Source of the DNA: GCA-2730975 sp937893275
GTDB lineage: Bacteria; Verrucomicrobiota; Verrucomicrobiia; Opitutales; Seribacteraceae
DNA: 64,000 bases
Assembly (NCBI GenBank): GCA_963968595.1
Contig: CAXAHJ010000006.1
Span: 1 to 64,000, forward strand
Direction of reading: 5' to 3'
Part shown: positions 28,079 through 37,657 of the stretch, one piece after another
How positions within the stretch are numbered: position 1 is the first letter of the stretch
Layout: every line of letters starts with the position of its first letter
The notes under the pieces: model-generated
The model's database searches: none
What the model was told of the DNA's origin: nothing
The model's input: only the letters and a program-made list of their open reading frames with translations
Translations under genes and position numbers: made by a program

Positions 28079-30307
28079 TTAAGGATAAATACGAGTTTGA
28101 TAAATTTGGGCTCGACGATGACCATTAGTAGATAAAATCTCTATTTCAATTGCCTTGGTCTCGATGGGATCGAATTCGTGAGAACGGAACCCAAGCAAGT
28201 TGTCCTCTACCGTAAGCAATTCACGCCAGTGACCGCTCTCGCCTGATCTATATATTCTGTAAGAACGAGGGATGGTCGGGATAGTCATGCGTGGCAAAAC
28301 CGAAGGATGGGGGGGGAATGCATATTCCAGGCAAGCATCGAAAACGAGATCGATTCTGGAAATTGTTTGAGGTTCATCCCAATGCAACTCAAGAAATTCG
28401 GGAAACTTGAAGTCGGTAGGCTCCGAAATCCAAATATGCGGCATTCTACCTGGCCGAGAATGTCCATCTGCAATGTTTTCAACACCATAGACGGGTTGCC
28501 TGGGAGAGAGGCGAAAGCAGTAACCCGAAGCAGGTCCGGGCAATGCCGGAAGAACAGGAAAATAGCTTGAATAAGGATTCCTTAAAGTGGGCTTGTCATC
28601 CGGAATTGGCGAATGCCGGAGAACTCCCACGGGCGCGTTTTCTTGAATGAACGGAATCACATGCACATTTCCCTCTATTTCAAGAAAATGCCAACCTGCT
28701 GATTTTATTTTGGATTGCAGTGGTAATTCAACCCATTGACCGGAGCTTTGGGACAAATCGACTGATGCAGTGTCCAGGCAATCGCCGGGAATGGTTGAAC
28801 CGTTGCTTGCTCCCTCTAGAAAACGGACCTTTAGCCGGCAATCCTCCCGAACCTCAAGATAGAGATCAATCCCCTCGATCGAATCGGTAATCACAGGAAA
28901 TTGCAGCAATCTATGATCAGGAGAAGCAGTCGCAGGCAGCACGGGATGGTCCAGAGAACAACAGGGAAGGGTAGTGGAGGCGGTGACTGTTGCAACTCGG
29001 GCAAGATCGTCAATGTCTTCAACAGGTTCTGGTCCGCATGAATGATTCGATCTCGCCAAATCCCGCCTCATGCCCTCCACGTAGTTGGGTTTGGCCAAGG
29101 TTCTTGGCTGACGGCGATCCATGGCGGCGGTGGCGGCCACTAAACCGACCGCTTCCCCAAGTTGAGCTGAAGCAGGAGGATGGCGCAGGCATGCCGAAAC
29201 CCGGTGCGTGACAGATGCGTGCTCGCCGGCGACCATGAGGTTGCGAACCTTTTTTGAATAAAGGCAAGAAAGAGGTATTCCATATTGTCCCGGAAGGGCT
29301 ATTCGCCCAAGAGGAGATGAAAGTAGAGCCGCAGGTCCATCAAGAGGCGCACGTGCCATGGCAATATGATCTCCCCTTGGACGACTGGCTTCCAATTCCT
29401 CTGGAGTCAGAGACTCTTCCCCTTTTATCCGGAAGCCATCTGAGCGTAAAACACTCAATGAATACCATGACAACAATAGTTTTTCCGAAAGATGGACGAA
29501 TGGAGAACGATTTTTGATATAATCCCAAGCGGCATAGGCAATTTCGGAAGCCTCGGGAGGAGATTTCCCCTGATGTTTTGCCGCCCATTCCGCAAGATGA
29601 AGTCCTTGCGGGGCAAACAGAAAAGACTCGGAAAAGGGCAATCGAGCCGCCGGCTCGTTGTCCTCCCAACGTAATCTGACCCAAGAAGGTGCTGCAAAAG
29701 GGACAGGCTTTTCTGCTGATCGTATTTCCATTGTAATTGCAAAACGACTTTCGGGTGCCATTACTCTGGAGCCAAACAAAGGGGACAGCTTTATATATTC
29801 CTCACGCTCGGCACCATATTCGCCCGGAGCTCCCGCGAGGATGGCTAGCGAACCGTTGCCTGTGCAGTCGATATAAACAGGTGCCATGAAGCGTCGACGA
29901 GAACGGCCTAATGCATCTATACCCGTAACGGAAAGAATTTTATCCTTTCGCTCGTTCAATTCAGCTTCGATTACAGGTAGATCATTGAAATACAGTAATC
30001 GTTTCTGAGAACGAACGAAATCGTTCAACACCCGATCTCGACCTTCGTATGTACCATCGAAATTAGAAGCCAAGTCCGTGAGTAAAATCTCATCCAACAA
30101 GCCCGTTTCACGGAAGTAGGCGAAGTTTGGAACCGAACCATCCTCTAGTGGGAAGCGAACTTCCCGGCCGATTCGCCCACCAAGACTCGAGCGAGCTTCA
30201 ACCAACGAGACGAGAGCACCCGCTCGCGCTGCAGTAACGGCTGCACAGATTCCGGCCAAACCTGCTCCCACAACAACAACGTCGCATCTTTGGGAATGAT
30301 ATTTCAT
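28079..30307 (-). CDS. FAD-dependent oxidoreductase with C-terminal beta-sandwich domains
   Basis: A 742-residue protein. The N-terminal 440 or so residues form an FAD_oxidored-type flavoprotein: VVVVGAGLAGICAA with GxGxxG at residues 14-19, a Glu-ended second strand LVEARSSLGGRIG, VYIDCTGNGSLAILAG, and GEHASVTHRVSACLRHPP near the end of the domain. Two beta-rich modules follow; the last 130 residues resemble a discoidin/F5-8C carbohydrate-binding domain (SYRIYRSGESGHWRELLTV, KAIEIEILST). No signal peptide is present, which is odd for a protein with discoidin-like modules. Such proteins are common in Verrucomicrobia and Planctomycetes near polysaccharide genes. Substrate unknown. Confidence 0.82.
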   Translation of the reverse strand: MKYHSQRCDVVVVGAGLAGICAAVTAARAGALVSLVEARSSLGGRIGREVRFPLEDGSVPNFAYFRETGLLDEILLTDLASNFDGTYEGRDRVLNDFVRSQKRLLYFNDLPVIEAELNERKDKILSVTGIDALGRSRRRFMAPVYIDCTGNGSLAILAGAPGEYGAEREEYIKLSPLFGSRVMAPESRFAITMEIRSAEKPVPFAAPSWVRLRWEDNEPAARLPFSESFLFAPQGLHLAEWAAKHQGKSPPEASEIAYAAWDYIKNRSPFVHLSEKLLLSWYSLSVLRSDGFRIKGEESLTPEELEASRPRGDHIAMARAPLDGPAALLSSPLGRIALPGQYGIPLSCLYSKKVRNLMVAGEHASVTHRVSACLRHPPASAQLGEAVGLVAATAAMDRRQPRTLAKPNYVEGMRRDLARSNHSCGPEPVEDIDDLARVATVTASTTLPCCSLDHPVLPATASPDHRLLQFPVITDSIEGIDLYLEVREDCRLKVRFLEGASNGSTIPGDCLDTASVDLSQSSGQWVELPLQSKIKSAGWHFLEIEGNVHVIPFIQENAPVGVLRHSPIPDDKPTLRNPYSSYFPVLPALPGPASGYCFRLSPRQPVYGVENIADGHSRPGRMPHIWISEPTDFKFPEFLELHWDEPQTISRIDLVFDACLEYAFPPHPSVLPRMTIPTIPRSYRIYRSGESGHWRELLTVEDNLLGFRSHEFDPIETKAIEIEILSTNGHRRAQIYQTRIYP

Positions 30308-30813
30308 TTAAAGAAAAGAATCACTAGAGCAAAAGGTAATTATCTTCGGAGGAAAGAAAAAAGGGAACAAAAACTTACCCCAGTCGATTTAAATATGTAA
30401 ACAATCAATGGGGATTCCCCAAAAGCCGCCACTCATTTGGCAACTCAATATCAAAGCCCGGGGCAATTAACCTTAGATTATAGTGACAATTAAGCTTTAT
30501 TTATAGTTTGACCGAGAGGGAAATGATATTGTAAGGAATAACTCCGTTGCCTATAAAAGGTTGCTTTAAGATGTCCAATCATTTGCCTGTTGACTAGTCT
30601 TTAATTGACCTAACGTTTAGTGATCCTGCCAAAACGCCGCTGTGCTTCGTCCGATGCTTATCCATCGTTTATTTGCTCCGCCGAACACAACCGACACGAT
30701 TCGTGTTGTTCCTAGCAGGTTAAGTCCTGCAAGTTGGAGCTATTCATTTTTATTCGCGTCGACTTTCGCGGGGATATCATTAGGATACGGAGACTCGTTT
30801 AGCCTAAAGCGTC
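30308..30813. other. Divergent intergenic region with dyads, upstream of the respiratory operon
   Basis: This 506-base gap separates the minus-strand FAD oxidoreductase from the plus-strand act operon, so it should hold both promoters. I see no gene I can support in it. It is AT-rich in the left half. It holds an inverted repeat ACACGA-T-TCGTGT (30694-30706), extendable by a wobble pair, and a stem GCAGG/CCTGC (30715-30731) within about 120 bases of the actA start. No convincing -35/-10 pair was found by eye. Confidence 0.6.
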
Positions 30814-31554
30814 ATGAGAAACATCTTTCCTCGTTGGACTAATACTCTGCCCTTAAAGGTCATTGTCGGCTTAGGGCTAATCGGCGCTGCCGTTTCTGCA
30901 GGCATAAATTATTACGCCACCCCAAAGTACACCCGGGTTGGCTATCAACCCACCCAACCCGTATCATACGACCACAGTTTCCATGTCGGCGAACTGGGAC
31001 TGGATTGTCGATATTGCCATCATGGCGTTGACAAGTCTGCCCATGCTGGTGTCCCCGCTGCCAACATTTGCATGAGTTGTCACAAGACGATCAAGGCAGA
31101 TTCTCCTGCCTTAGGGCCAATTCGAGATAGTTATTACGGGGAAGACAAAAACAAGGACGGCATCTTAAGCAAAGGGGAAGACACGAATCGCGACGGAATA
31201 CTCAGTCAAGGTCCCGCAGTACCTTGGACTCGTATCCATAAAGTGCCAGACTATGCTTACTTCAATCACGCCATACATGTAAATCGTGGTGTAAGTTGCG
31301 TAGCATGTCACGGAAGAATCGACCAGATGAAAGAAGTTTCTCACGCCAAGCATTTGAGCATGGCATTTTGCCTGGATTGCCATCGAAACCCCGAAGATGC
31401 CCTTCGCCCCTTGGACAAAGTCACTGACCTTTCTTGGTTACCCACTCTCACTGACAGTGAAGATCCCGTCGCGATCCAAGCCCACGCAGGTTTAAACCTT
31501 AAGGAGAAGTGGGGCATACATCCGCCTGTCAGTTGCACCGGATGCCATCGATGA
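30814..31554 (+). CDS. actA: Alternative complex III subunit ActA, pentaheme cytochrome c, with EF-hand-like insertion
   Basis: A 246-residue membrane-anchored multiheme cytochrome. One N-terminal hydrophobic segment precedes five CxxCH sites (CRYCH, CMSCH, CVACH, CLDCH, CTGCH), the number found in ActA. The protein passes electrons from ActB to the periplasmic acceptor in this quinol-oxidising complex. Between hemes 2 and 3, residues 111-134 carry DKNKDGILSKGE followed by DTNRDGILSQGP. The first is a textbook EF-hand loop; the second lacks the final Glu. Relatives I can recall run straight from the preceding helix to PxxWxxIH there. First gene of the operon. Its stop overlaps the actB start (ATGA). 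Confidence 0.93.
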   Translation: MRNIFPRWTNTLPLKVIVGLGLIGAAVSAGINYYATPKYTRVGYQPTQPVSYDHSFHVGELGLDCRYCHHGVDKSAHAGVPAANICMSCHKTIKADSPALGPIRDSYYGEDKNKDGILSKGEDTNRDGILSQGPAVPWTRIHKVPDYAYFNHAIHVNRGVSCVACHGRIDQMKEVSHAKHLSMAFCLDCHRNPEDALRPLDKVTDLSWLPTLTDSEDPVAIQAHAGLNLKEKWGIHPPVSCTGCHR

Positions 31555-34500
31555 CTATGAATAATCCGAACGGAAAGGGAGCTTCAGGCTCTCGCTATTG
31601 GAAAAGCTTGGACGATCTGGCTGAAACTCCGGCGTTCCGCACTTGGGTTGAACGTGAATTCCCTGAAGGAGCTTCCTTGATTGATGGTGTCCAGCGACGC
31701 AACTTCATGAAGGTAATGGCCGCTTCTTTTGGCCTAGCCGGATTCGGAATGTCGGGTTGCCGAAGGCCGGAGCAGGCAATTATGCCGTATGGCAAATCAC
31801 CAGAGGAAGTCATCCCCGGAATCCCCAACTACTATTCCACTTCACTTCCCACTTCCTTTGGAAATGTCCCTCTGATTGTCGAAAGTCACCAATCAAGACC
31901 TACCAAGGTGGAAGGCAACCCTAGCTATTCCCCTTCGGGAGGTGGTACTGACGTCCATTCGCAAGCGACCGTACTAAGTCTTTACGATCCCGACCGTGCT
32001 CAAGGGAGTTATACTTCAAGCGCTTCTGGCACCGGTGACGAAAAAACAGTTACCTGGAAAAAGGCAAAAAAGAGTGATGCCGTAAAGACGCTTGAAAGTG
32101 TTCTCTCTCCCGACAGATTATCCAAAGGCAAGGTAGCCATTCTTGCGGAATCATCCAGTTCGCCTTCTCGAGAAAAACTTGCTGCGAAGTTACGCGACAA
32201 GGGAGTGATCTGGTCCGAATACGATCCCATCGACCCATCGACTTCAGCAAAAGCCTTGGGCAAAGCATTGTCGACAGGTCCCTTGCGTTCCTTACCCAGA
32301 TTTAAAAAGGCTAAACGCATACTCTCCATAGATTGCGACTTTCTAGGTATCCGCGAGCCGGATCACCTCCGGCTCACCCGTGAATTCACAAAAGGGCGAA
32401 AGGTCTTGAGTGCTGCGGACACCAAGAAAATGAATCGTCTCTACTCCGTGGAGTCTGACCTCACACTCACCGGTGCCGCCGCCGACCACAGACTACGTCT
32501 TTCCTCTTCTCAAATGGTGGCATTTGCCAGTGCGGTTGCCGCCGAAGTTCTTTCACTTACGGAAAAAACAAATAGCTCAGTTATAGAGAAGCTGAAAGAA
32601 CATGCAACCAAGGCAGGCTTGGACTCCTCGTGGTGCAAGGAAACAGCAATTGATTTAGTCGCTCACAAAGGCGAATCCTTGGTGCTCGCAGGAAATCATT
32701 TGCCCGAGGAAGCGCACATACTTACTTACGCGATCAATCAAGCACTTGGGGCTAACGGGAAAACCGTTAATTACGTAGAGCTTCCGAGTGACGACTCTTC
32801 GAATATATCTGATTTAGTCGAAGCCATCGAGGCGGACGAGATAGGCACTTTAATATTCTTAGGCGGCAACCCTGCTTTTTCAAGTCCTGCAAACTTAGAT
32901 TGGTCGGTCTTGGCCAAAAAGGTCGATCTTACCATCAGGATCGGTTCGTCAATTGATGAAACTTCCGATTACTCCAATTTGCATATTGGCGCATCCCACT
33001 ACCTGGAAAGCTGGGGCGACGGCACGACTTGGGATCTTTCCGCGCACTTGCCAGTGCAACCATTGATCGAACCGCTCTTCGAAACCTTTTCCGAACTCGA
33101 TGTCCTTTCCATTCTAGCAGGTGAATCCAAGTCCTCCCATTCATTGGTTCAGGAAACATTCAAAGAATTGTCGGATGGTAGCTCTTTTGATGACTTTCTT
33201 AGGATTGGTCTACTTCCCCGCAAAGTTTCCTTTGTCTCGCCCATTTATGACTTAGGTAAACTGACCGATCTCAAGGATGACCTACCCAAAGCGCCCACAG
33301 CTGAATCGCTTGAAGTACTTTTAGTTCCTGACTTTCATTCTTGGGACGGACGCTACGCAAACAATGGCTGGATGCAGGAGTGCCCCGACCCGATATCCAA
33401 GCTCACTTGGGACAATGCGATCCTCGTCAGTCCGGTTCTAGCTTACGAATTGGAGCAGAAGCACAAAGATCTTAATCTACTGCCCAACCCGACCATGTTG
33501 AACAAAAATGGCGAGGTAGCTCCCGACACCGCCGTATTTTCACTCGGCAAGCAGGATTCTCCCGTGGTGAAGCTTACCTTGGCTGACGGTTCCTTTATCG
33601 AAGGACCACTACACGTCCAACCGGGATTGGCTGACTACAGCTTAATCGCCACCCTTGGAATGGGTAGAAGAACAGTCGGAAGAGTAGGGGAGGGCACCGG
33701 ATACGATGGTTATTCTCTTCTCGGTTCGAATTCTTCCCGCATTGCTACAGGAGTAACACTTTCCACTACGAAAAGCAGGCAAATCCTTGCAAACGTACAG
33801 GAGCACTGGTCTATGGAAGGCCGTGCGATCGTTCGAGAGGCAAATGCCGACGAGTACGCGGGAAAAGAAGACTTTGCCGACGAAATGGGAGTCGAATCAC
33901 ACTCACCCCTCGTTTATGGCAGAGAAGACAAGGAGTCCCTTAAACACAAGTCGCAGACCACACCGCGCGGACATTCTGCTTACGAACACCCCGACCACAC
34001 TTACGAAAAATCAGAGGAATTCGGACTCCATCAATGGGGTATGTCCATAGACTTGAACCTTTGCACCGGATGCAATGCGTGTGTCGTTGCCTGCCAAAGT
34101 GAAAACAACATTCCCGTCGTAGGGAAGGATCAAGTGCTTCGTGGTCGTGAAATGCACTGGATTCGCCTAGACCGCTACTTCAGTTCCACCGAACGCGAAG
34201 GGGCAAAAATTCCTTCTGACGTGCAAGTCAATTTCCAAGGAGTGGCATGCATGCACTGTGAAACCGCTCCTTGCGAACAAGTCTGTCCCGTAAATGCTAC
34301 CGTTCATGACGAAGAGGGACTTAATGCGATGGCCTACAATCGTTGCGTTGGCACCCGATATTGTGCCAACAACTGCCCCTACAAGGTACGTCGATTCAAT
34401 TTCTTTGATTGGAATAAGCGGAAGAAAGACGATTATTATCTTGGTCCTCTGGGAGAAGAGAAACCCAAGTTGCCAACCCTTGCGAACAATCCTGACGTCT

Positions 34501-34979
34501 CCGTAAGGATGAGAGGCGTAATGGAAAAATGTACTTACTGCGTACAACGAATTCAAGAAGCTAAGATTCACACAAAGATTAACGCTCAACGCAGTGAAAA
34601 GTTTTCAACGGGCAAGGATGGGGCTGAACTTGAACTTAAGGACAAGCTCAAGGTTCCCGACGGAACCATTAAAACTGCTTGCCAACAAGTTTGCCCGGCG
34701 GACGCCATAGAATTTGGCGATATTTCAGATCCCGAAAGCGAAGTCTCAAAATTGAAAAACAATCCGAGAGATTACTCGGTCCTCGGATACCTTGACACTC
34801 GACCTCGCACCACTTTCATGGCTCGCATCCGAAACCCCAATCCACAGATGCCGGATGCAACCGATAAGCCGTATTCTTCCCGTGAATACCATGACCGTGC
34901 CCACCCTTCGCACGATAGTCATGGACACGAGAAACATGATAAGCATCACTCCGATGCCAATGGTAATTCTGACCATTAA
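31551..34979 (+). CDS. actB: Alternative complex III subunit ActB, molybdopterin-oxidoreductase-like and 4Fe-4S protein
   Basis: About 1143 residues from the ATG at 31551, chosen because it overlaps the actA stop. A twin-arginine-like stretch (RRNFMKVMAASFG) and a GC motif occur near residues 45-65. The large middle part is related to molybdopterin oxidoreductases, a domain that in ACIII carries no molybdenum. The C-terminal 300 residues are ferredoxin-like, with cysteine groups CTGCNACVVAC, CMHCETAPCEQVCP, CVGTRYCANNCP, CTYC and CQQVCP. These should bind the iron-sulfur clusters that carry electrons from quinol. The tail is His/Asp-rich. The stop shares a base with the actC start. Confidence 0.95.
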   Translation: MTMNNPNGKGASGSRYWKSLDDLAETPAFRTWVEREFPEGASLIDGVQRRNFMKVMAASFGLAGFGMSGCRRPEQAIMPYGKSPEEVIPGIPNYYSTSLPTSFGNVPLIVESHQSRPTKVEGNPSYSPSGGGTDVHSQATVLSLYDPDRAQGSYTSSASGTGDEKTVTWKKAKKSDAVKTLESVLSPDRLSKGKVAILAESSSSPSREKLAAKLRDKGVIWSEYDPIDPSTSAKALGKALSTGPLRSLPRFKKAKRILSIDCDFLGIREPDHLRLTREFTKGRKVLSAADTKKMNRLYSVESDLTLTGAAADHRLRLSSSQMVAFASAVAAEVLSLTEKTNSSVIEKLKEHATKAGLDSSWCKETAIDLVAHKGESLVLAGNHLPEEAHILTYAINQALGANGKTVNYVELPSDDSSNISDLVEAIEADEIGTLIFLGGNPAFSSPANLDWSVLAKKVDLTIRIGSSIDETSDYSNLHIGASHYLESWGDGTTWDLSAHLPVQPLIEPLFETFSELDVLSILAGESKSSHSLVQETFKELSDGSSFDDFLRIGLLPRKVSFVSPIYDLGKLTDLKDDLPKAPTAESLEVLLVPDFHSWDGRYANNGWMQECPDPISKLTWDNAILVSPVLAYELEQKHKDLNLLPNPTMLNKNGEVAPDTAVFSLGKQDSPVVKLTLADGSFIEGPLHVQPGLADYSLIATLGMGRRTVGRVGEGTGYDGYSLLGSNSSRIATGVTLSTTKSRQILANVQEHWSMEGRAIVREANADEYAGKEDFADEMGVESHSPLVYGREDKESLKHKSQTTPRGHSAYEHPDHTYEKSEEFGLHQWGMSIDLNLCTGCNACVVACQSENNIPVVGKDQVLRGREMHWIRLDRYFSSTEREGAKIPSDVQVNFQGVACMHCETAPCEQVCPVNATVHDEEGLNAMAYNRCVGTRYCANNCPYKVRRFNFFDWNKRKKDDYYLGPLGEEKPKLPTLANNPDVSVRMRGVMEKCTYCVQRIQEAKIHTKINAQRSEKFSTGKDGAELELKDKLKVPDGTIKTACQQVCPADAIEFGDISDPESEVSKLKNNPRDYSVLGYLDTRPRTTFMARIRNPNPQMPDATDKPYSSREYHDRAHPSHDSHGHEKHDKHHSDANGNSDH

Positions 34980-36397
34980 TGAGTTCTGCAACTACAGATA
35001 CGGTGAAGCAATCACCCGAGATTCTGAAAAAGGTCAAACCGGCCAAGCTGGATGAAGTTCCACTTGTGCTAAATAAGCGTAGCTTACACTGGATAACCGA
35101 CAAGATTTGCGGAATTGTGGAGGCGAAAACCCCTTCTTGGTGGTGGTGGTGTTTTATCTTTTCCCTTTCAATTGCAAGTTTCACCGGGATGGGCTTGCTT
35201 ATCCTAGTTTCCTCCGGTGTAGGAGAATGGGGAAACAACAATCCCGTCAACTGGGGTTGGGCGATCGTCAACTTTGTGTTTTGGATTGGAATCGGTCACG
35301 CCGGAACCTTGATTTCCGCCATTCTGTGCCTGTTGAAGCAAAAGTGGAGAACCTCTATTAATCGCGGTTCCGAAGCCATGACCGTATTTGCTGTCATGTG
35401 CGCTGGCATTTTCCCACTTTTTCATGTGGGTCGGGTATGGTTCGCGTGGTGGTTGTTTCCCATTCCCAACGCAAACAACATTTGGCCCCAATTCAAGAGC
35501 CCTTTGGAATGGGACGTGTTTGCCGTGTCGACCTACTTTACTGTGTCCATCCTATTTTGGTACATGGGCATGATACCCGACCTCGCCGTATTGCGGGATC
35601 GAGCCCAGAAGATGTGGCGAAAGTACTTCTATGGCTTTCTCTCCATGGGTTGGAACAATTCAAATACCCACTGGCGAAACTTCGAGATGGCCTACCTCCT
35701 CTTGGCAGGCCTCTCCACTCCACTCGTACTTTCGGTTCATACAATCGTGTCGTTTGACTTTGCCATAGCCAACCTTCCTGGCTGGCACACTACTATTTTT
35801 CCCCCATATTTCGTAGCTGGTGCAATCTTCTCGGGTTTCGGAATGGTTATGACCCTCCTCCTGCCCGTGCGTGCCGTATTTGGTCTCCACGACCTTATAA
35901 ACCAAAAGCACATAGACAACATGTGCAAGATCACCTTGGCCACCGGAAGCTTAGTTGGGTATGCCTATGCCATGGAATTCTTCATCGCCTGGTACGGTGC
36001 CAACTCCTATGAGGGGTTTGCCTTTATCAATCGCGCATTTGGTAATTACTGGTGGGCCTATTGGATCATGGTCAGTTGCAACGTAATTTGCCCACAATTG
36101 TTCTGGTTCAAAGCCATCCGCGAGAATACACCGCTAGTCTGGGTCATTTCCATCTTCGTCAACGTCGGGATGTGGTTTGAGCGCTTCGTAATCGCGAACA
36201 CGACCCTGTCACGCGATTTCCTTCCCTCCAGCTGGGGTTACTATTCTCCAACCGTTGTCGACATATTTACCTTCTTTGGCACATTCGGGTTCTTCTCGGT
36301 ACTCTTCCTTCTTTTCCTTCGGTTTCTGCCGCTCATGCCCTTGGCTGAGGTGAAATCCGTAACACCCATGGCAGATCCACACGCCGGGAAGCATTGA
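34979..36397 (+). CDS. actC: Alternative complex III subunit ActC, NrfD-like quinol-binding membrane protein
   Basis: A 472-residue polytopic membrane protein with about ten helices, of the NrfD/PsrC family. It is thought to hold the quinol site of ACIII. Typical segments are FTGMGLLILVSSGVGEWGNN, GIGHAGTLISAIL, PLFHVGRVWFAWW and VLSVHTIVSFDFA. It starts at TAATG, sharing one base with the actB stop, so translation is coupled. actD follows after 26 bases. Confidence 0.95.
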   Translation: MSSATTDTVKQSPEILKKVKPAKLDEVPLVLNKRSLHWITDKICGIVEAKTPSWWWWCFIFSLSIASFTGMGLLILVSSGVGEWGNNNPVNWGWAIVNFVFWIGIGHAGTLISAILCLLKQKWRTSINRGSEAMTVFAVMCAGIFPLFHVGRVWFAWWLFPIPNANNIWPQFKSPLEWDVFAVSTYFTVSILFWYMGMIPDLAVLRDRAQKMWRKYFYGFLSMGWNNSNTHWRNFEMAYLLLAGLSTPLVLSVHTIVSFDFAIANLPGWHTTIFPPYFVAGAIFSGFGMVMTLLLPVRAVFGLHDLINQKHIDNMCKITLATGSLVGYAYAMEFFIAWYGANSYEGFAFINRAFGNYWWAYWIMVSCNVICPQLFWFKAIRENTPLVWVISIFVNVGMWFERFVIANTTLSRDFLPSSWGYYSPTVVDIFTFFGTFGFFSVLFLLFLRFLPLMPLAEVKSVTPMADPHAGKH

Positions 36398-36423
36398 TCT
36401 TAGGTCTCAATCTCTAAGCAAAT

Positions 36424-36996
36424 ATGGCAAATAAAGGCATAAAATATGGACTCTCGGCGGTTTTCAATACCGCAAGTGAGATCTATACTGCGGCCGCAAA
36501 GGTACGGGATGCCGGCTACACTAGTTGGGAATGCTATACGCCGATGCCTGTGCACGGTCTAGATGCCCAAATGTACGGATTGGACGAAAAGGGCTTTCCC
36601 ATACGCTCAAAAGTTCCCCGCTTCACATTGGCAGGGGGAGTCACAGGTTTTTTCACTGGTATGTTTATCGTCTGGTACATGAATGCGTTCGACTACCCTC
36701 TCATTGCGGGCGGCAAACCGTTCTTTAGTCCCATTTTCCCTTTTCCCGTCTTTTACGAACTCACTATTTTGTTTGCCGCTTTCGGGACGTTGTTCGGTAT
36801 GTTTTTCCTCAATAGGCTGCCGAAACATAACCATCCCGTTTTTGAACATCCAAAGTTTGGTCGTACCGGAGATGACAAGTTCATGATTGTTGTCGAAGTG
36901 GAAGATCCGAAATTCGATGATGACGAAACCGCTGATTTCCTGAAGGAGATTGGCGGCAAGTCTGTAAGTTTAATTCGCGAACCGGAGGAGTTTTGA
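36424..36996 (+). CDS. actD: Alternative complex III subunit ActD (DUF3341)
   Basis: A 190-residue protein with an N-terminal soluble domain (YGLSAVFNTASEIYTAA, then AKVRDAGYTSWECYTPMPVH) and two membrane helices (LAGGVTGFFTGMFIVWY and ELTILFAAFGTLFGMFFL), followed by a short acidic cytoplasmic tail. This is the usual ActD layout. It is a small structural subunit bridging ActC and ActF. The stop lies one base before actE. Confidence 0.93.
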   Translation: MANKGIKYGLSAVFNTASEIYTAAAKVRDAGYTSWECYTPMPVHGLDAQMYGLDEKGFPIRSKVPRFTLAGGVTGFFTGMFIVWYMNAFDYPLIAGGKPFFSPIFPFPVFYELTILFAAFGTLFGMFFLNRLPKHNHPVFEHPKFGRTGDDKFMIVVEVEDPKFDDDETADFLKEIGGKSVSLIREPEEF

Positions 36997-36997
36997 T

Positions 36998-37657
36998 ATG
37001 AGATACTTCCTTTGGGTTTATGTTTTGGCAATTATCACTGTTGTCTCTATCCTCGGATTCCGCGGAGACATATCAAAGAATCCTCCTCTTGAAGTTTTTC
37101 CGGACATGGATCGACAACTCAAGTTTCTGGAACAATCCGAGAACAACCTTTTTTCGGATCGTCGTTCCGATCGGCTTCCTCCCGCTGGTTCCGTTGTGCG
37201 AGGTAACGCACTCGACCTAGGAAACGTTTTTTCTTCAGACGTAGACATTGGATCTGATGTTCTTCGAACCGGTAAAAACCCCGATGGGAACTTCAGCACG
37301 CGAATCCCTGCAGAGGTGGAAATCGACATGGCGCTAATGAGGCAAGGTAAAGAGGCATACGAGATTCATTGCAGCAACTGCCATGGGCAATATGGAAACG
37401 GTCGAGGTGTTATCGCTCAATTTGGATTATCACCAAAAAATCTATCCGACCCCAGTGTGAAAGCCACCTATCTTGAAGCGTTGCAACCATGGAGTGACGG
37501 TCAAATTTACAATGCTATTTCAAATGGCTCTGCATCCCAAATCATGTTGGGTTTGGCGGACAAACTGAACCCGAAGGAGCGTTGGGCAATTGTTCTATAC
37601 GTCAGGGCTTTGCAATCCTATGTTGGAAATGCACGCAATCAGGAGGTAGTCGAATGA
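36998..37657 (+). CDS. actE: Alternative complex III subunit ActE, monoheme cytochrome c
   Basis: A 219-residue protein with an N-terminal hydrophobic anchor and one heme site CSNCHGQYGNGRG near residue 125, with Met ligand candidates further on (SQIMLGLADKL). A GGAGGAG Shine-Dalgarno sequence lies inside the end of actD. In ACIII, ActE is the monoheme periplasmic subunit next to ActA. It overlaps actF by ATGA. Confidence 0.93.
   Translation: MRYFLWVYVLAIITVVSILGFRGDISKNPPLEVFPDMDRQLKFLEQSENNLFSDRRSDRLPPAGSVVRGNALDLGNVFSSDVDIGSDVLRTGKNPDGNFSTRIPAEVEIDMALMRQGKEAYEIHCSNCHGQYGNGRGVIAQFGLSPKNLSDPSVKATYLEALQPWSDGQIYNAISNGSASQIMLGLADKLNPKERWAIVLYVRALQSYVGNARNQEVVE

Noticed and set aside
30642..30842. 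A 66-codon plus-strand frame ahead of actA
   Set aside because: It overlaps the actA start out of frame, has no ribosome site and no family pattern.
37582..37653. Upstream extension of the actF frame
   Set aside because: It lies inside actE; the ATG at 37654 has AGGAGG and the usual ATGA overlap.
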